This document shows, piece by piece, positions 62,151 to 64,000 of a DNA stretch of 64,000 nucleotides. The position numbers and the translations under genes were made by a program. This stretch comes from Streptomyces aurantiogriseus (lineage in GTDB: Bacteria; Actinomycetota; Actinomycetes; Streptomycetales; Streptomycetaceae), in assembly GCF_014649375.1 (NCBI RefSeq), contig NZ_BMSX01000017.1:1-64000 (forward strand), read 5' to 3'. How positions within the stretch are numbered: position 1 is the first letter of the stretch; every line of letters starts with the position of its first letter. The notes beneath the pieces were generated by a model. It did no database searches. It saw nothing but the letters and a program-made list of their open reading frames with translations, and had not been told where the DNA came from.

Positions 62151-63313
62151 CGGGACAGCACCGGCTGCGCGGGCCACGCAAGCCGTCCGAGTCGCGCGGG
62201 GTGATGGACATGGGCGGCGCGAAGCGCACCTACACGGCCGTCGTACTGGTGGCGGTGGCCGCGCTGATCGCCGGGCTCGGCATCTGGGCAGGCCGCTCCG
62301 AGGACCCGGAGTCCTCCGGGAACTCCCTGCCCGGCAACGCGGCCTCGGGCGCGCTGCCCACCGGTCCCTGCGCTCCCACCGACGCACTGGTTCCGCCCTG
62401 CGGCGCCTGGTGGGGCGCCCATGTGCCGTACGCGGAGAACGGCTCGCTCAAGGACGCCGTGCTCGGCTTCGAGAAGCGGATCGGCCGCAAGCTCGACCTC
62501 GTCTACAACTACCACGACATGTCGGGCACCGAGCTCGACGGACAACTGCTCACCCCCGACGAGCAGGAGCTCGGCAAGGACAGGCTGCTCATGCTGGCCT
62601 GGGAGTCCACCGTCTGGACCGAGCCGCACCACGAGAACTGGACGGAGACCCAGCTCGGCTGGAAGAACATCGCCTCGGGGAAGCTCGACAAGGAGATCCT
62701 CGATCCGCAGATCCGGCGCATCAAGGCCTACGGCAAACGCGTCTTCGTCTCCTTCGACCAGGAGACCGACGCCCGCATCAAGGAAGGCGCGGGCACCCCG
62801 GAGGAGTTCGTCGCGGCATGGCGCCATCTTCACGACCGGTTCCGTGAACTGGGTGCCGACAACGTCGTGTGGGTGTGGACCGTCTCCGGCTACCTCGGCA
62901 GCGCGAACGACATGAAGGCGCTGTATCCCGGGGACGAGTACGTCGACTGGATCGCCATGGACCAGTACAACTACTACCAGTGCCACGACACCTCCGACTG
63001 GAAGGACTTCCTGCGCAGCCAACAGCCCAGCTACGAATGGCTGCGCGCGAACGTCACCGACGGCAAGCCGGTGATGCTCGCGGAGTTCGCCACCGCGCCC
63101 GACGCCGACAACCCGCTGCGCCAGCGCGACTGGTACACCCAGATCCCCGCCGCCGTGAAGAAACTGCCGGAGGTGAAGGCGCTGGTGCACTGGAACCGGC
63201 CTACTTCCGAGAAGGCCGCGTGCGATCTGACCGTCGACGACGGTCCGGGGCTCGAGGGCTACCGGGAGGCAGGGAAGAACGGCTACTTCCACCAGCCGGT
63301 GCCGCCCCGCTGA
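62147..63313 (+). CDS. GH26-like secreted glycoside hydrolase
   Basis: 388 residues from ATG 62147 (ATGA overlap). One N-terminal membrane helix (TYTAVVLVAVAALIAGLGIW) suggests a type II anchored or secreted enzyme. The domain resembles GH26 beta-mannanases: GAWWGAHVPY, YNYHDMSGTEL, VFVSFDQETDARI (acid/base Glu region), VWVWTVSGYLGSANDM, YVDWIAMDQYNYYQC, and nucleophile Glu in VMLAEFATAPDADN. It likely trims the glycan made by the preceding genes. Confidence 0.86.
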   Translation: MTGQHRLRGPRKPSESRGVMDMGGAKRTYTAVVLVAVAALIAGLGIWAGRSEDPESSGNSLPGNAASGALPTGPCAPTDALVPPCGAWWGAHVPYAENGSLKDAVLGFEKRIGRKLDLVYNYHDMSGTELDGQLLTPDEQELGKDRLLMLAWESTVWTEPHHENWTETQLGWKNIASGKLDKEILDPQIRRIKAYGKRVFVSFDQETDARIKEGAGTPEEFVAAWRHLHDRFRELGADNVVWVWTVSGYLGSANDMKALYPGDEYVDWIAMDQYNYYQCHDTSDWKDFLRSQQPSYEWLRANVTDGKPVMLAEFATAPDADNPLRQRDWYTQIPAAVKKLPEVKALVHWNRPTSEKAACDLTVDDGPGLEGYREAGKNGYFHQPVPPR

Positions 63314-63692
63314 CGCTGACGCTGCGGGTGCTGGTGCAGGTGCGGGTGCGGGTGCGGGGAGGGACAGCATCTTGCCTGCCTCGGCCCGCGGCCGACGGCT
63401 GGGACTGACGACCGGGGCTTGCGGCTGGGACTGACGGCTGAGACTGAGGCCGGGGCTTGCGGCTGGGACTGAGGCTGGGGCTGACCACTGGGGTCTGACC
63501 GGCCTTGCAGGCCGGAGGATGCCGAAGTGCCGCATCAGCGCCGCGCCTGGACAGGAGCCGCCGGCAGGGCCTTGAGCAGCGTCGGGTCTGCCAGGTGGGC
63601 GCACGGGTGCGACAGCGTCAGCGACCGACCCTTCGCCGGGAGGAACAGCAGCCTTTCGCCGGGAGGACCGTGAGATCCGCTCCGGTGCTTGC
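63314..63692. repeat. Intergenic GC-rich stretch with short repeats
   Basis: No credible gene. 63325-63360 is a run of GCGGGTGC-like hexamer repeats. At 63416 and again at 63453 a 20-base unit (GGGGCTTGCGGCTGGGACTG) is duplicated, with shorter GGCTGxGACTGA copies between. It separates the convergent glycan cluster and the leftward edge gene. Confidence 0.7.
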
Positions 63693-64000
63693 TCAGTCCC
63701 TGGATCTGTCGCGTGGTCCGGTGTCGCGTGGTCCGGTGTCGCGCGGTGTGCGGTGCGCGGTCGCCCCGGTGTCGCGGCGGGGCGACAGGTACAGGGCGGC
63801 GAGGACGAGGACGACGAACAGGGGCAGGGCCATCGGAGCGAGCTCCTGCCGCCACACCCAGCCGCCCAGCGCGACGAGATAGAGAACTCCCCAGCGCCCC
63901 GGCCACGTCAACCGCCCACCCGTGCGCGCCAGCAGCAGCCACAGCGGTACGAGACACAACAACTGCACGACCGGCGGTGCCCACCGCAGCAGCGGCTCGG
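63693..64000 (-). CDS. Membrane protein, 5' part beyond the window
   Basis: The C-terminal at least 102 residues of a leftward gene; the frame is open to the last base. Two hydrophobic helices are visible (VVQLLCLVPLWLLLART and GVLYLVALGGWVW, then LPLFVVLVLAALYL). The end is a polar tail with RDTGPRDTGPRDRSRD, another short repeat. Helix pattern is like a polytopic glycosyltransferase or O-antigen-ligase-type protein, but the family cannot be fixed from this fragment. Confidence 0.7.
   Translation of the reverse strand, partial: EPLLRWAPPVVQLLCLVPLWLLLARTGGRLTWPGRWGVLYLVALGGWVWRQELAPMALPLFVVLVLAALYLSPRRDTGATAHRTPRDTGPRDTGPRDRSRD

Noticed and set aside
61619-63604. A 661-codon minus-strand frame opposite the small membrane protein and GH26-like genes
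   Set aside because: Rich in Arg, Gly and Val with no domain; the opposite strand has convincing genes and coupled starts.

Overview
The window is a G+C-rich stretch of an actinobacterial chromosome, almost certainly a Streptomyces. Codon third positions are nearly all G or C, GTG starts and 4-base start/stop overlaps are common, and the gene order looks like a conserved Streptomyces core: murB, two MaoC hydratases, rpmG with tRNA-Met and tRNA-Thr, yajQ, htpX, a secondary nuo cluster, a two-kinase/one-regulator system, 2-oxoacid:ferredoxin oxidoreductase and a polyprenyl diphosphate synthase. It resembles the S. coelicolor SCO4570s-4640s region as I remember it; no database was consulted. I see no transposase, CRISPR array or phage gene.

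Layout. 1-10072 is an accessory cluster facing inward: rightward, an unrecognised protein (cut by the window edge), a ClpB-like AAA+ ATPase and a zinc-ribbon/FHA protein; leftward, a CHAT protease-like protein, a small partner with an Xre/MbcA-type C-terminus, and a RES-domain NAD+-consuming toxin homologue. This is the best candidate for an undescribed conflict or signalling system. 10320-13123 holds murB, the HadA/HadB-like pair, L33 and two tRNAs. 13318-20246 holds an amidohydrolase, small conserved genes, yajQ beside a truncated tRNA-Tyr remnant, a permease, a cluster of DnaA boxes, and htpX-yccF.

20429-30989 is a leftward ten-gene operon nuoA-B-C-H-I-J-K-L-M-N with no nuoD, E, F or G and a NuoC carrying a tail of about 400 disordered residues. 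Divergent from it are two paralogous histidine kinases and a NarL-type regulator (31171-35244), then korAB (35526-38526), which could supply reduced ferredoxin to the NADH-module-less complex. 38766-49749 is a mix of redox, transport, peptidase, TPR, amidase, ABC-exporter and LolA-like genes. 50749-53506 has polyprenyl diphosphate synthase and a POT transporter. A c-di-AMP (ydaO-type) riboswitch at 53768-53969 precedes a secreted lytic transglycosylase.

56065-63313 is a rightward run of surface-glycan genes: a BioF2/CelD-type acyltransferase, GT2 glycosyltransferase, polysaccharide deacetylase, GT-C-like membrane protein, small membrane protein and GH26-like hydrolase. A leftward membrane-protein gene runs off the right edge.

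Short tandem repeats are unusually common. Inside genes the periods are multiples of three (15, 18, 21, 42, 90 bp). Between genes they are not (25-27 bp), and two families are duplicated copies of the 3' end of the adjacent gene (FHA gene and murB).
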